From Bemisia tabaci (Eukaryota; Arthropoda; Insecta; Hemiptera; Aleyrodidae): DNA of 64,000 bases. Shown piece after piece: positions 1-12,061 of this stretch. A model generated the notes under the pieces. It was not told the DNA's origin. It saw only the letters and a program-made list of their open reading frames with translations, and ran no database searches. The DNA is taken from the NCBI RefSeq assembly GCF_918797505.1, contig NC_092800.1, positions 35,082,263 through 35,146,262 of the forward strand, written 5' to 3'. A program made the position numbers and the translations under genes. How positions within the stretch are numbered: the stretch's first letter is position 1; every line of letters begins with the position of its first letter.

Positions 1-125
1 CAGCCTCTTAATTTGAGCGGATTTCCTTTTGATTTAAGCTTAAATCTGACTGAATCAAGAGTATTTTTTCTTGTCAATGTTTTCAAGAGTCTGGACTCTA
101 GATCCAATGCGTTTTTTTTCCAGTG
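1..125. repeat. CACTGG palindromic MITE, right half (cut by window start)
   Basis: It begins at the centre of the family's palindrome and ends in TTTTTTTTCCAGTG at 125. It matches the right half of the complete copies at 13400, 26579, 52238 and 57517. Confidence 0.8.
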
Positions 126-138
126 TATGAATATTTTT

Positions 139-292
139 CCTTGACATTTTCAGGAACTGAGGTAAAATTGCGAACAAAATCATCTGAAACAATTGGAGGA
201 AAAATATTTGCAAATTTTCCCGAAAATTCGTGATTTACCAAAGGAAATTGGCAACGCTTGAAGGTTCATACGGCGTTCTTCCTCAGCATGGT
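139..292. repeat. CTGCCGTGC MITE, right half
   Basis: The block GGAAATTGGCAACGCTTGAAGGTTCATACGGCGTTCTTCCTCAGCA is the family's right end, with the usual body before it. The left half is missing, and the piece abuts the palindromic MITE at 1-125. Confidence 0.65.
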
Positions 293-727
293 ATATTGAT
301 TCTGCGCAACCTCATGGCTGTTATCGTAACCTTTCACTGTATCCCAACGACACCGCACGACGGAAATAAGAGTTCTTTCGTATTACGGAACTCAATCTCC
401 GCTACAGTTCCAGGTGGGCTCGTCGATCTCTACTTTGAGCGAAAAAGTCCAAGCTTTTTATAAAAGCGAATAACAGAGACTGAAGAACGCTTGATTCCAG
501 GGACTTTCCATATAAGTGCATTAGTAGTTTATGTTGTTGGAATGGTTCGTACAGACAGATTTCCCAGAATCTCTGATGAAATTCTTCTCACCCTAATGAG
601 TCCGTTGCAAGCTTTTTTCAGAGCAAAAGGAAATGTTTTCTTTCTTTTTTCTTCTTCCGTTTTGAGGACAATAGATTAAACATCATGCGATGAGCGTATC
701 GGAAAAGTTTGAACTTTACTTACTCCA

Positions 728-1087
728 CACGGAGAAAAAAACTTCGTGCGTGGGTCCCGAAGTTTAGGTCATATGGATCTCTGAAGTTTTCGGATTGAGC
801 ATCTGAACCCTTTAGGTCCAGCTGCTGAGGTTTGGATCACACATCTGTTACTTCAGTTCTTTCATCTGAAGTATTTCGGTTTTCGCATTCGAAAAACTTC
901 GGTTTTCGCATCCGAAAAACTTCGGTTCTCACATCTGAAGTACTTCATATGTAAGAATTGAAGTTTCAGATGTGTGATCCGAACCTCGACAGCTAGACCT
1001 AAAAAGTTCAGATGCTCAATCCGAAAACTTCAGAGACCCATATGACCTAAATTTCGGGTCCCATGCACGAGGTTTTTTTCTCCGTGC
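728..1087. repeat. CACGGAGAAAAAAAC palindromic MITE with internal tandem array
   Basis: Inverted ends CACGGAGAAAAAAACTTCGTG and CACGAGGTTTTTTTCTCCGTG. The arms carry GGTCCCGAAGTTTAGGTC in inverted form. The centre is a tandem array of ACTTCGGTTTTCGCATCCGAAAA-like units. Confidence 0.82.
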
Positions 1088-1906
1088 AACTTCACAATCT
1101 GCGGGAATGAATACGTTTCCGCATATTTGGACGTTTCGAAAATTATAACATGGGAAATACTTGATTCAAGACAAATAGGTCACTCTGATTTCAAAAATCC
1201 GCGCAAAGCTTAAAAATGTCAGCAGTTATGTTATAAAATATAACAAACACAAAAATACCTTTATTTATTCAGCTTACTTCGAAAAGCAGGGAAGAAAAGT
1301 GGTAGGAAAAACGACTCTATGGATCATGTTGACTATATATTTTGTAACTGAGAAATTGCGAATCTCGATGGCGCGACCATTTCCAGTTTCGAGTGGAGTT
1401 GTGAAACTGGAGCCTGATTGTTGAGACTATTTCCAATTTTTTCTGCAAGTTAAGAAAAAACAACCGTATTTGTGCTGCGTAATACATGTATAGATTTTTG
1501 GTGCCTAGTCGCGTTGATCTATGTATGTTTTGCCAAATTTTTCTATTTCGGGACGTTATTTTTTAACCCTCGATCGGATTCCGAGAATCACCGATTCCAT
1601 TCGTATTTTTGCTGGAATTTTCCACAGGAAGTAGTATGTTTTCGCCCACAGCTACAATTGCACGGTATCATGATACATGTTTTTCGAGAATTCGGGAGCA
1701 AAACGTGCCAGTCACTCGCGGGAAATAATATTTTTTTGCCTGCGAGTGACAGCGCTCAAATTTACGGCAGATAAATTTTTGCGATCGCGACAATATCGGC
1801 CTGTGTAAATGGAATTCCCCTCCGCGGAAGTTTCAATTTATCCTATCCTATTCATCATAACGTCTCGCGACATCCAGACACTCCCACGCAATTTACCTCG
1901 ACACCC

Positions 1907-1908
<2 letters not shown>

Positions 1909-1949
<41 letters not shown>
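1909..1949. repeat. A homopolymer, 41 bases
   Basis: Uninterrupted run. No coding or polyadenylation context was found before it. Confidence 0.95.
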
Positions 1950-1951
<2 letters not shown>

Positions 1952-2531
1952 TGAAGACAGCTTACCTTTGTATGACCTCTCAAATGAACACCTTAGGCGA
2001 ATGAATTAAATTCAAATGTGACTTGAAAAGTGGATATTTAAGGCAGTAAATATCGAAATATTTGTATTTAAGGAAAGAATAGTTGAATAGGAATTTCGTG
2101 AAAAATTAAAGTGACAAAATGAATAGAGAAGATAATAAATGGTGCTTCACGTGCTTACTTGAAAGGCTCGAAATCCACACAGAAAAAATATTTCTCACCG
2201 GACGGGAAAGGGTGACTCAACATAATGTCAGCTCGCCTTCAACTTTAAGTGTAGGCAACACCAGCTCCCACGTGGTCGAATAGTGGTATCACCGTAATTG
2301 TCATGTTTAATCAGAAGATACAAAGATCCTTTTACCAAATGCGGATAGGTGATTTGAACGCATGAGCAGTTCCCCTGCAATTCTCGGTGTAGACAACACG
2401 GGCTTTCACGTGGTCGAATAGTGGTATCATTGTGAAATTTTATCGATACAATTCTTTTAAATTGGTCAAAAAGTGGATTAGTGTTCATTTTGATCCAACG
2501 ATGCACATCTCGAACGCAGTGTATCAATGAA

Positions 2532-2661
2532 AATTGGACGTATTTATATCAAACGGAACTATGTGCATTATGACGTGAACCCTGTTACACACATATTCTT
2601 ATGGGTTTCAGGGCTTATGTCTTAACGCACATAGTTCCGTTTGATAGAAATACGTCCAATT
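2532..2661. repeat. TTGGACGTATTT palindromic MITE, copy 1
   Basis: AATTGGACGTATTT and AAATACGTCCAATT ends, with CAAACGGAACTATGTGCAT inverted near both ends. Confidence 0.85.
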
Positions 2662-2760
2662 GAGCCTTGAATTGTCTATTAATGCCCGACATGCGAAATC
2701 TCCAGATGGTTTTGTCTACATTTGACTCGAAATAAATTATTTAATTAATCGTGCAATTTC

Positions 2761-2762
<2 letters not shown>

Positions 2763-2802
<40 letters not shown>
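2763..2802. repeat. T homopolymer, 40 bases
   Basis: Uninterrupted run in intron or intergenic sequence, 814 bases from the A-run at 1909. Confidence 0.95.
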
Positions 2803-2805
<3 letters not shown>

Positions 2806-3168
2806 GATAAATTACTCGGTTTACTGATGGTGTGCCGAGATTCGCAAACGCAAAGCGCCAAGGGCCATGAGGTCAACCGGGTGAGTAATGGAATGTACGT
2901 GTTCCTCGTCGACGAGGACCTAGGTCACGACCTTCTCTAATCTCCTGTCCGTGCCTTTCGCACCCTCTTCGAATTACCCACGTCGGCGAAATCTCCACCC
3001 TGGACATCAGGACAAATGGATCGAACCTCCCAGGGAGCAGTTAAGATACACCAGATCCCACGGACTCCTGCAGTTGATTTTAGAGAGCCGATAGCCAGCA
3101 CTTCTGTACTGAATTACCCTTATACACTATCAACAAATCGGAAAAACTATTCGATGCGGTGGACCATG

Positions 3169-3675
3169 GAGATGTTGCATGTGTGAGGGATTTGCGATTT
3201 GACCATTGATTCTTATGTAAAAGTTCGCGAGAAACACGATGGTGCCACTGGTTTTCTCTGAAATCAACTCCCAAGCTCAAAAAAAGCTCTCAAGTTGAGG
3301 CCAAAATGGAGAGGATACCCCACGCTCTCCTGAGAGTCCACCTCTACATCAAAATAAACTCTCCATGCAAAGATAGGGAGCAAATACATCAGCTGTGATG
3401 TCGTGTTTTCAGTTTTAGAGTCCCGAAATAAAGCGGCAGCCCTGTCAATGTATTTGCTCCCTATCTTTGCATGGAGAGTATGTCTTGATGTAGAGGTGGA
3501 CTCTCAGGATAGCGTGGGATATCCCCTCCATTTTGGCCTCAACTTGAGAGCTTTTTTTGAGCTTGGGAGTTGATTTCAGAGAAAACCAGTGGCACCATCG
3601 TGTTTCTCGCGAACTGTTTACATAAGAATCAACAGTCAAATCGCAAATTCCTCACACTTGCAACATCTCCATTAC
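3169..3675. repeat. GGAGATGTTGCATG palindromic MITE, complete copy
   Basis: Inverted arms of about 245 bp. The left reads GGAGATGTTGCATGTGTGAGG, then GCGAGAAACACGATGGTGCC and CTCTCCATGCAAAGATAGGGAG; the right arm is its inverse, ending GCAACATCTCCATT. The centre holds CAGTTTTAGAGTCCCGAAATAAAG. Confidence 0.87.
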
Positions 3676-3766
3676 CCTCAACCACTATCAACAAATCGGA
3701 AAAACTATTTGATGTGGTGGACCATTAGCAGATGCGATTTTGCAAGTTGGCAACACTGTGAGATGG

Positions 3767-4880
3767 CGTAGCTCAGGGGGGGTAGAGCGTCGCAAGTGCT
3801 AGTGCAGACGCAAGGCGTCGCAAGAGCAGATGCAGACACGCGTCGCGACTACTGTGCAGACGATGGCGTCGCTAGAGCAATGCAGACGCAGGGCGTCGCA
3901 AGTGCAGAGCTGACACTCGTCGCAACGGCAGTGCAGACACAACGGGATAGACGCGAAGGCCAAAGAAGAACCAAAATGGTTGATGAGATATGATGTCTAT
4001 TACTGACCGCTACAAAGGGCACACAAATCAGTACAGGTTTTGACTCTGGGTTGATGGGATGAGGAGCGGACTAGTGCCGCTCGATCGCCAGTCTCTCCAA
4101 GAATCCTGTGAGACTCTGGAGCCACAGGGATGAGAAGCGGCCCTACGGCCAGCTCGATCGCCTGTCCTCCAGAGATATAGAATAATAACTAGCTGACGCT
4201 ATGAGAATATCCAGGGCCCAGCTCGAGGAGCTCCCTAGGTCTCCGGCTCTGGCTACCCCCTCCACTTGACTCGGAACCGGTCAAGCCTCGCCTGCGCATG
4301 CGCAGAAGGGATACTACCCTTTGCCTCTCGCTGGGAGGTGCTCACCGCTGCCAGTCCGTGACGTATGGGTTTTTGTCAGCGCCCTCGACTTGGGTGCCAG
4401 GTCCCTGGGCCACTCTCACATCCCATCAACCCAGAGTCAACCAGCGCTTGATTATTGTGTGCCCTTGTAGCAATCAGCATTAGACATTGCATCTCATATC
4501 ACCTTTGGTTCTCTTCTTGTCTTCGCCTCTTCCCGTCCATCACCTCTGTGTCTGCACTGCCGTTGCGACGAGTGTCAGCTCTGCACTTGCGACGCCCTGC
4601 GTCTGCATTGCTCTAGCGACGCCATCGTCTGCACAGCAGTCGCGACGCGTGTCGGCACTTGCTCTTGCGACGCCTTGCGTCTTGCACTAGCACTTGCGAC
4701 GCTCTACCCCCTCCATTGACTCGGAAACGGTCAAGCCTCGCCCTGCGATGCGCAGATAGGGGATACTACCCCTCTGCCCTCTCGCTGGGGGGTGCTCACC
4801 GCTGCCCAGTCCCGTGACGTATGGGTTTTTGTCAGCGCCTCGATTGGGTGCAGGTCCCTGGGCACTCTCACAACACTATT
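3767..4880. repeat. Compound inverted plus direct repeat with GCGTCGC minisatellite
   Basis: The left arm (about 3770-4065) contains a GCGTCGCAAG-type array and GGGCACACAA; its inverse lies at about 4427-4720. In addition 4257-4420 is directly repeated at 4707-4875 (ACTCGGAAcCGGTCAAGCCTCG and GACGTATGGGTTTTTGTCAGCG shared). The left edge, GGCGTAGCTCAGGGGGGTAG at 3765-3784, resembles a tRNA A box. The open frames here are not credible genes. Confidence 0.75.
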
Positions 4881-5076
4881 TTGCGTAATTTAAATTCACT
4901 GAAATATCGATGTCAGGCGAGGCAAGCTACCTCACCAAGAATCTATTGTTTTGCATACATTTAAGGGAAGGGAAAACAGTGTGTTGACAACTTGCAAGAA
5001 TCGTCTCGTGAGGTATTCGACGTTCACAGGAAGGCCCACAGTGAATCGAGCTAAAGACAGAAGTCGACATTAAATT

Positions 5077-5560
5077 TTGACAAAAACTGCAAATTTCAAT
5101 GTTTATTTTATCACCTGTTTTTCAAGAGGTGCTTCTAAAGCCTGGATAGACGATAATTCCGATCAAAGTAGCATCAAAGTGTCGGGAGTCATCAGTCTTA
5201 AACTCATTAATTTGCTTAATTTTAAAATGAAAACTTGGCAGAAATGTTTCCTGTGGCAGGAAATGATGAATGGTGGCACTCCATTCTGATCTTACTTTGA
5301 ACAAAATAGTGCGGCCCGTCAAAATTTGATGGTAGATGGTGACCATCAGTCATCAGCATGTCTACTTTGATCGGAATTGGTTCGGAATTTGATCGTCTAT
5401 CCAGGGCTTCAAAGACAATTTTACGAAGAAAGTAATGGAACCACTTTTAAAACATCAAAGTTTCGTCAAACGAAGTTATATGCTTCAAAAGTTTCCAAAA
5501 TTTCTCCGATTACTCCCATTGACGCGATCCACCGTGCTCCGTCCACCGTCTTTTCAAACC
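5077..5560. repeat. GTGGATCGAGTCAAT-type repeat interrupted by a nested palindrome
   Basis: GACAAAAACTGCAAATTTCAATGTTTATTTTATCAC up to GGTGCTTCTAA, and the resumption at 5408 with TTTTACGAAGAAAGTAATGG, match the uninterrupted repeat at 34.9-35.1 kb. Between them lies a palindrome (about 5137-5408) with ends AGCCTGGATAGACGATAATTCC and its inverse. Confidence 0.68.
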
Positions 5561-6745
5561 CCAACGTTCGCCATTAAAGCTTCAAGTTCGTGAGCTTTTC
5601 ATGAGCTTGGTGGTGGGATTTCCGACATAATAAGCTGCACCACGGCTGTTTGTCTTGCGAAATTTTCCTCGCCAGAGTTGGTTACATCGCAGGCTTCCGC
5701 GTACCCAGGTACCTCATTCTTAATAAACTCGTCGAAACTTTTCCAATAACACATTTCGAATGGACCACTAGACAAGGTACGAAGTTAAGCATTCTGATAC
5801 ATGTTTCTTGACTAAAATTTAACATTGAACAGGATACGTGCAACGAAAATTACTGAAATTGACTCTTAACCAAGATATTTAATGTTTCTTGACGCGTGAA
5901 TTGGACTGAGTAAGCAGAATGGAACCAACCCACATTTTGGAAAAAATTGAGTTATGAGTGGTTTTGAACTCAACCACTGCTCCATTATCTATCGCCAAAA
6001 ATTCTAAGTTTTTGTTGGAGCAAATTTTGCAGAAATTGAACTTGAAGTTCATCTTTTACATTGAGTCTTATGCAGAAGCCAAACTTTAAACCTCTTTTTC
6101 TCGGTTCGATCCCGATGTGGCTTGGTTCCTTTCTGTTTAACTCCGTCCAATTCAAACCTCCCGCTCTTGAAATATCTCTATGGTCAACGTATACGTCAGA
6201 TCGCAAGCTAAACGTTACCGTGGCGGTCTTTGTGGTGTGAAAATATGACAACCTCAATCTTGCACTTTGGCTCAGCTGTAGCAAATTGTTTACACTTTGA
6301 CCATTAAAGGGCGGGAATGAACAATGTTTGATTGAGAAGCCTGCCAAAACCGTTGTAGTGCGCGATTTGACTCACGTGGAGTATTGTGTTTCTGTGACCG
6401 GGCACTTCGAATTCCCGTAACCAATGTAAAATTAAAACGCTAATATCTTAGTTAGGAACTAATTACAGTAATTTTTGATGCAAGAATCGTGTTTTATGTG
6501 AAATTCTGGTGTAGAAACATGCATCAGAATGCTTAACTTCATACCTTGTTTATTAGTCCATTCACTCTAAAAAAGCGAATAAACAGAACTCTCCTAACTT
6601 TTCGCGGAAAAAATATTCTATCGGGAGAAACGAGGCAACGTTGAAATGCTCACACGGCGTCGAGACACAACATGGGCCCTTTAAGCCCCATTTATTCGAT
6701 GCCGCGATTATTCTATCGCGAGTTCGAATGATCGGGCCAAACACA

Positions 6746-6945
6746 GTGCGACCGACGTTTGACGCATATTAGCGCCTGCAAGACTGGAGGAATACTTCAC
6801 GCATTGCGCCAAACAGTACGGTCGGAGTGACACACATATTAGCGCCTACGAGACTGCATGAATACTTCTCGCATTACGCCAAATGCAGTGCAGTCGGTCA
6901 GTTGGAGTGAAACACATATTAGCGCCGTACCAGACTGTAGACGTG
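6746..6945. repeat. Three-unit tandem repeat, ATTAGCGCC..AATACTTC units
   Basis: Units of about 70 bp share CATATTAGCGCC, AGACTG and AATACTTC.CGCATT.CGCC. The same core appears in the inner palindrome of the elements at 23.0 and 53.5 kb. Confidence 0.72.
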
Positions 6946-7036
6946 GAGTTTTACTAACTTAAGTGAATGCACAAGGTTAAGAAACATGTATCAGAATGCA
7001 GAATGCTGAACTTCGTACCTTGTATAGCGGTCCATT

Positions 7037-7289
7037 CTGCCGTGCTAAGGAAGAGCGCCGTATGAACATTCGAGAGTTGCCAAATTTCCTTGGATAAATG
7101 TATTATTTCTGAGGAAAATTCTGAATGTTTTTCTTTGAAATTTTCAGACACTTTAGATTACTTTGCAAACAAAATTATCTGAGAAATTGGCGGGAAAATA
7201 TTCAAAAATTTTCCTGAAAATTAGTAATTTGCAGGAGAAAATTTTGCAAAATTTTGAATGCTCATACGGCGTTTTTCCCTAGTGTGCTG
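7037..7289. repeat. CTGCCGTGC MITE, diverged copy
   Basis: The left end CTGCCGTGCTAAGGAAG is intact; the right end is degenerate (TTTTTCCCTAGTGTGCTG). Confidence 0.75.
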
Positions 7290-7640
7290 TTACACGCTCA
7301 TGATTTCCATCAATTTCCGATCAAATGGGACTGGTGCGCACCATCTACCATCAAATTTCTGCGTCCTGCAAAAATTTGATGGTAGATGATGGAGCTGTGG
7401 GGCTATCCTTCATTTCGATTTCCACACAACCGTGCTTATTTCATGCTTATTTCAATCAACATGCTGTTTAATTAATTTTTACTCATCAATCTAGATAACT
7501 CGACCGCCATCTTGGTCATCATTTTGATCGGAATTTGACGGAAATTTGAGCGTGGAACCAGGCCATAGCATGGCAGAGCACTATACCAACTTTCAAATAG
7601 TAAATTTTCACATTTCAGATGTTATTCTTGTATGTTGCAG

Positions 7641-7907
7641 GTTTAAGCGGCCTCGGGGGGTTGAGCGAGGAGGACCGGATAGTAGCCAAGCTCGCGAATA
7701 TCATCAAAGAACGGGAGGAGAGATGGTCGTCCACGTCCGACTCGGATCCCGAGGGCGGGGAGAGGGGCGGGGAGCGGGAGAAGGAGCGAGAGAGGGGCAG
7801 GAAACCGGGCCTCCTCTTCTCCTACCACTTCCCTAACCAATCGCCCGAGAACAACGAGTCCCCTTTCGCCGTGCCCCCGACGGATCCCAGATATCATCAA
7901 AATTTAG
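7641..7907 (+). CDS. NPDC1: NPDC1 exon A (first exon in window)
   Basis: The acceptor tatgttgcag precedes 7641 and the donor gtaggt follows 7907. The exon opens with GT completing a split codon (Gly if the previous exon ends in G) and codes residues 1-88 of the visible protein. SEEDRIVAKLANIIKERE (8-25) matches the family's conserved acidic, amphipathic stretch just after the Cys-rich domain. Residues 38-54 are a Glu/Arg/Gly-rich low-complexity run, and the exon is far more GC-rich than its intron surroundings. Two other long open frames across the same bases, one on each strand, are shadows; only this frame joins exon B. Confidence 0.85.
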
Positions 7908-10900
7908 GTAGGTAATCAACAGTGCTTCCATTTCACGGAATTAGTACCGGAACTTTTGAGATTTTCCTGAATTTTTCCCGGAGCTTTTGAAATTCCCAAA
8001 ATGTTCCGGATCTTTTGCATTTTCCGGAACTTTCTCGTAACTTTTGAAAAATCTAAAAAGAATCCCGGAACTTTAGAGATTTTCCTGTCCCGGAACTTTT
8101 GAAATTCCCAAAATGTTCCGGATCTATTGCATTTTCCGGAACTTTCTCGAAACTTTTGAAAAAAATCTGGAAGAATCCCGGAACTTTCGACAGCCATGGA
8201 GTGGGAGAAATTGGAACCAAAAAAGTTCCGAATCCCGCAACTCTCGCGGACACGGAATGGGATCACTAACCAAACAACCCCTAAATTAATTTCACGCCAC
8301 TCGTAGACCGCGAGACGCAGTTAGAGATTAAGCTTCATACTGCATGTTTACTCATCAATATTAAACGTAGAGCGCGGTGGACACATCGAAAACTTTCAAA
8401 TTTAACCCCAAGAGAATAAAACGTCCATAATTGACTTCAAGGTCCTATGAAGGAGGGAGGGTCAAGGTCAGTGGGTACCTGACATGTACCTTAGGCCGCT
8501 CAAGTATTACGTATAACGCACTTGGGGGGAGGGGGTTGAGTCTGAGTTACGGTGCGTTACAAGGGGGGAAGGGGTTCAAGCCCAGTGTTACGTTACAAAT
8601 CCTAGCCGGGGGGACAAAAATACTTTGAAAAAAACGTGCAAAAAATTGAAATTACCACCCTTCCCGGATGAATCTTTTCGGCACGAGACTCAAAACCCCT
8701 GCAGCGTTTTCTTGATTTTTTTAGATGGGCAGGGGGCAGCGTTACGTAATTCAAAAGGTGGGGTGTAGGACTGCGTTACGGGTGCGTTATAAGAGGGATG
8801 GGGGGTCAAAAATCGGAAAAAGTGCTTTTCGAAATACTTGAACAGCCCCTAATATTAAAGGAAGAAGGGTGTCAAGCCGAACCTGACGTCAGTAGAGGTG
8901 AATGAAAGAGTGGAAGGGAAGCGGGTACATATTGAATCTTCGTGAGCTTTGATTGAACCGATAAACAACGCTGTGAACCTACGTAGATATCGTCCGCTTC
9001 AGGTCCGCCTTCAATTTTGGCGCATAGGCAAAAAGATATACCGCGGAGTACGAATAGTTATCTGTTTGAAAAGCATCTTCACATCTTCACTCCACATTCC
9101 ACAAACTTTGATAAATCCGGTTCCCTATGTTGTGAGCACATCGGTAGATAGCTTCCTGAGCTCTGCACAGTACGTAATGCTTTTAAAATTAGTGCAATTT
9201 TTCATTCTTTGATGCGAGTTTATCTCCTCTGTTCAACAATGCTCTCAACAGAAAAACAAGCAGAAAAATCCAACATGAATATGTTGGAAAAGCGTGCCGA
9301 ATAACTAAAATGTTGGACACATACCTACTATTTTCACGTCTTTGTTATTTGCATCAATTGGTACTTTTTGCTAAATTTGGGAGAAAATATTGATTCATGA
9401 ACGTTGAATGTAAATTGATTTTAAAGATTCCGTCCAATTATCTTGATTTTAAGCTGATATGCGGCATTTCGCACGACCGTGATTTGGGCGAACTGCCGTG
9501 CATCGAAATCGCGTTGAGTTAATCTCTTTGGATTTCGAACTGTAACTTCTCTCCTATTCGGCCGATTTTTACAAATGAGGTCTCTTTTTATTTGTACTTT
9601 AACGGAAAGTAAGGAAAAACTCGCTAAATAGACGGAAAACAATTTTTGTGAAAATTTGGTGGATCCTGGCGTCACGGTGAATGGTTAATCGGGCGTGGAA
9701 GATAATAGGTTCGACGAGGCGACCCTCTCCTCGCCGTCTTTTATTGCCTTGCTCGAAACCTGACACCCAAAGCTATATCGGGAGATAACTGCAGTGGTTT
9801 GAGTGGATTTCTGCAGGGGCCACGGTTAGTACATGGTATAAAGAGTCACGAGGCTCATCACAGATTGCACTTGCAGTGCAAGACGCTCATTGGCTAAACA
9901 GTTTTGGCGGGAAAGAAGGTTCTAGAGTTGAGTCCTCCGAGCGTAAGAAAGCTTCTATGAGGTTTTTGTCAAATGAAATAATACGGTTTTGACAGGAAAA
10001 TGTTCTCAAGGGTTCCCAATTAGCAGTTCATTCGGTTTTTTGGTAAGAGACCATCAGGGCTTGACAGTATAATGGTTCAAAGACAAGAAAACGGGTCCGA
10101 GGAAAAAAATATTTGGACGGCCCGTTGAATAGCATTGGTTGATCGGTGTGCTGTACTATGGTACATCCGAGTGATTTCAAAAAGCGAGCCCTACTGGCAC
10201 GCTTAAAAGTTCACTTCGAATCAAGGAGTCGATGACTTCAACACGCCTAAATGGAGGCGTTTTACTTGATTTGAAAGAAAGTTTAAATGGAATCTACACG
10301 AATCATGATTATTCTGTAGTCTAATAACACATTGGGTTGATTCTGTATCCAAATTGCCTGTAGATTAAGCAAATCATATTTTAGTAGCTGATTTTATTCT
10401 TGTGTAAACTTGCTTTAAACTGGATTATTTTCAGTGGATTTTTCCTCTGGGACGAAACAACCAATTATTTTAATTCAAAGTGTTGGATTTTTTATTGAAC
10501 TGGACGTGCTAGACTTTCACTGGAGGGTATTCAATGAATATTCATCGAATATTCAAATATTTTGTGTGGGACGAGAGAAGGAGGGGAGCGTCAATGTGGT
10601 CCGTAGCCCCGTGTTCCTTTAAACATGTCGGGGATGCTCCCTGGAAAACATGAAAGACTATGAGTTTGAGATTGTTTCTTCTTTTTTATGAAGCATGCTT
10701 ATTTGCATTTTTGACATTTAATGCCAATCACCTCATTCTCTTTTCACTTTACTTTTACTTACAGCTTATCTGTTTCTCGTAGTGAATGGTCCGTGCATAT
10801 ATCTTGTAAAAAAAAGTAGCCAGTTCATCAGGGGTATCAGTAACTTATTGAAAATTTATGTCGATCAATCTATTTATCCACCTCGTAGAATTCCTGCTAT

Positions 10901-12024
10901 CGAAGGAGTATTGAACTTAAGGGGTTTTTTTTCGACGGATAACCAATGACACCCGTATAACACAGTGGAATTTTCCGTGACTTATATTCCTAATATATTT
11001 TAAAGTATCGTTTATCTTCAGTTTTTCGTACACAAAAGAGGAAAACGGAAGAAGAATGATGCAAATTTTGAAATTAATTAGAAATTCATTTTTCAACAAC
11101 CATTGTCATGCAATACGCAAAAGAGACCGTATTTCGAATGAAGTTTAGAAACTCCTTATGATATTTAAAGTAAATTTTGGACTTAACTAGTAAGCCGTAA
11201 CATTTTTTTGAAACACCGAAAAAAGATGAAGTTGATTTAACATTCTGGATGTAAAAAAAGTGTACGAGAACGTATAAAATGCTGAATTACCGCCACATCA
11301 GTTTCAGCAATGCCAATATGTAAAACTAAGTGCTGTGGCGAGTAATGCAGCATTTTATGAATTCTCGCACACTGTTTTTACATCCAGAATGTTAAATCAA
11401 CTTCACTTTTTCTCAGGTAAGGATTCGCATGCTCAAATAACAAATAACTTCAGCTCTGTGAGACACCTTACCTCAAGATTCACCTTCAATCATGGCCATA
11501 TTTTTAGTGATTTTCCGTTTCATCCGTTAAAGCAATGCTGTTATTTTTTGTTGTACAGCTCCTGATGCGTTGGCCCCGCAGTCCGAATCGTCAGCGAGCA
11601 GGGGGTCTCAAAGAAACTACGTCGTAGACACTCAAAGATATGAGACTCCAATTTCAAGAAACCCAAATTCAGCGAAAACACGCCTTGCACACACCTTTGA
11701 GGACAGCCCGTACAGTGAGGGAAACAAATACTCATCGAAGGAATCGGTTCCAATGAGTAACATGGGGCAGTTCTCTAGTAAGTATAATAACTATCTACAT
11801 AATGAGATAGCGGAACGTAGTTAATATATGTATTAGTGGTGTTCCAATAAATTAACTAGGTACCAACCTGCGATGAACCCAATGTCACAACCAAAATACT
11901 GAAACTTTTTGCTTTCCTTAATTTAAAAATCTGTATTTTTTTATATGCACCATATCCTTTGTGAAGACATTAATAGCCTAAGTTGCTGAATGTCTCTAAA
12001 TAAATTAACCAACTAACTAATGAG

Positions 12025-12061
<37 letters not shown>

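Noticed and set aside
1909..1949. Poly(A) run as the tail of a retrocopied gene
   Set aside because: There is no coding remnant or AATAAA before it and no target duplication visible.
3767..3800. tRNA gene suggested by GGCGTAGCTCAGGGGGGTAGAGCG
   Set aside because: No anticodon arm, B box or acceptor stem closure follows; kept only as a possible tRNA-derived repeat edge.
7546..7836. 96-codon frame and an 85-codon minus-strand frame over NPDC1 exon A
   Set aside because: Only the frame beginning GT|TTA at 7641 continues in phase into exon B and contains the family's acidic helix.
8053..8266. Minus-strand frames rich in KVPGFF and FRESSGK motifs
   Set aside because: They arise from the tandem duplication at 7944-8205, whose unit is read in two frames.
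12025..12060. Poly(A) run after AATTAACCAACTAACTAATGAG as a retroposon tail
   Set aside because: No retroposon body can be recognised; the short intron with correct flanking exons explains the region.
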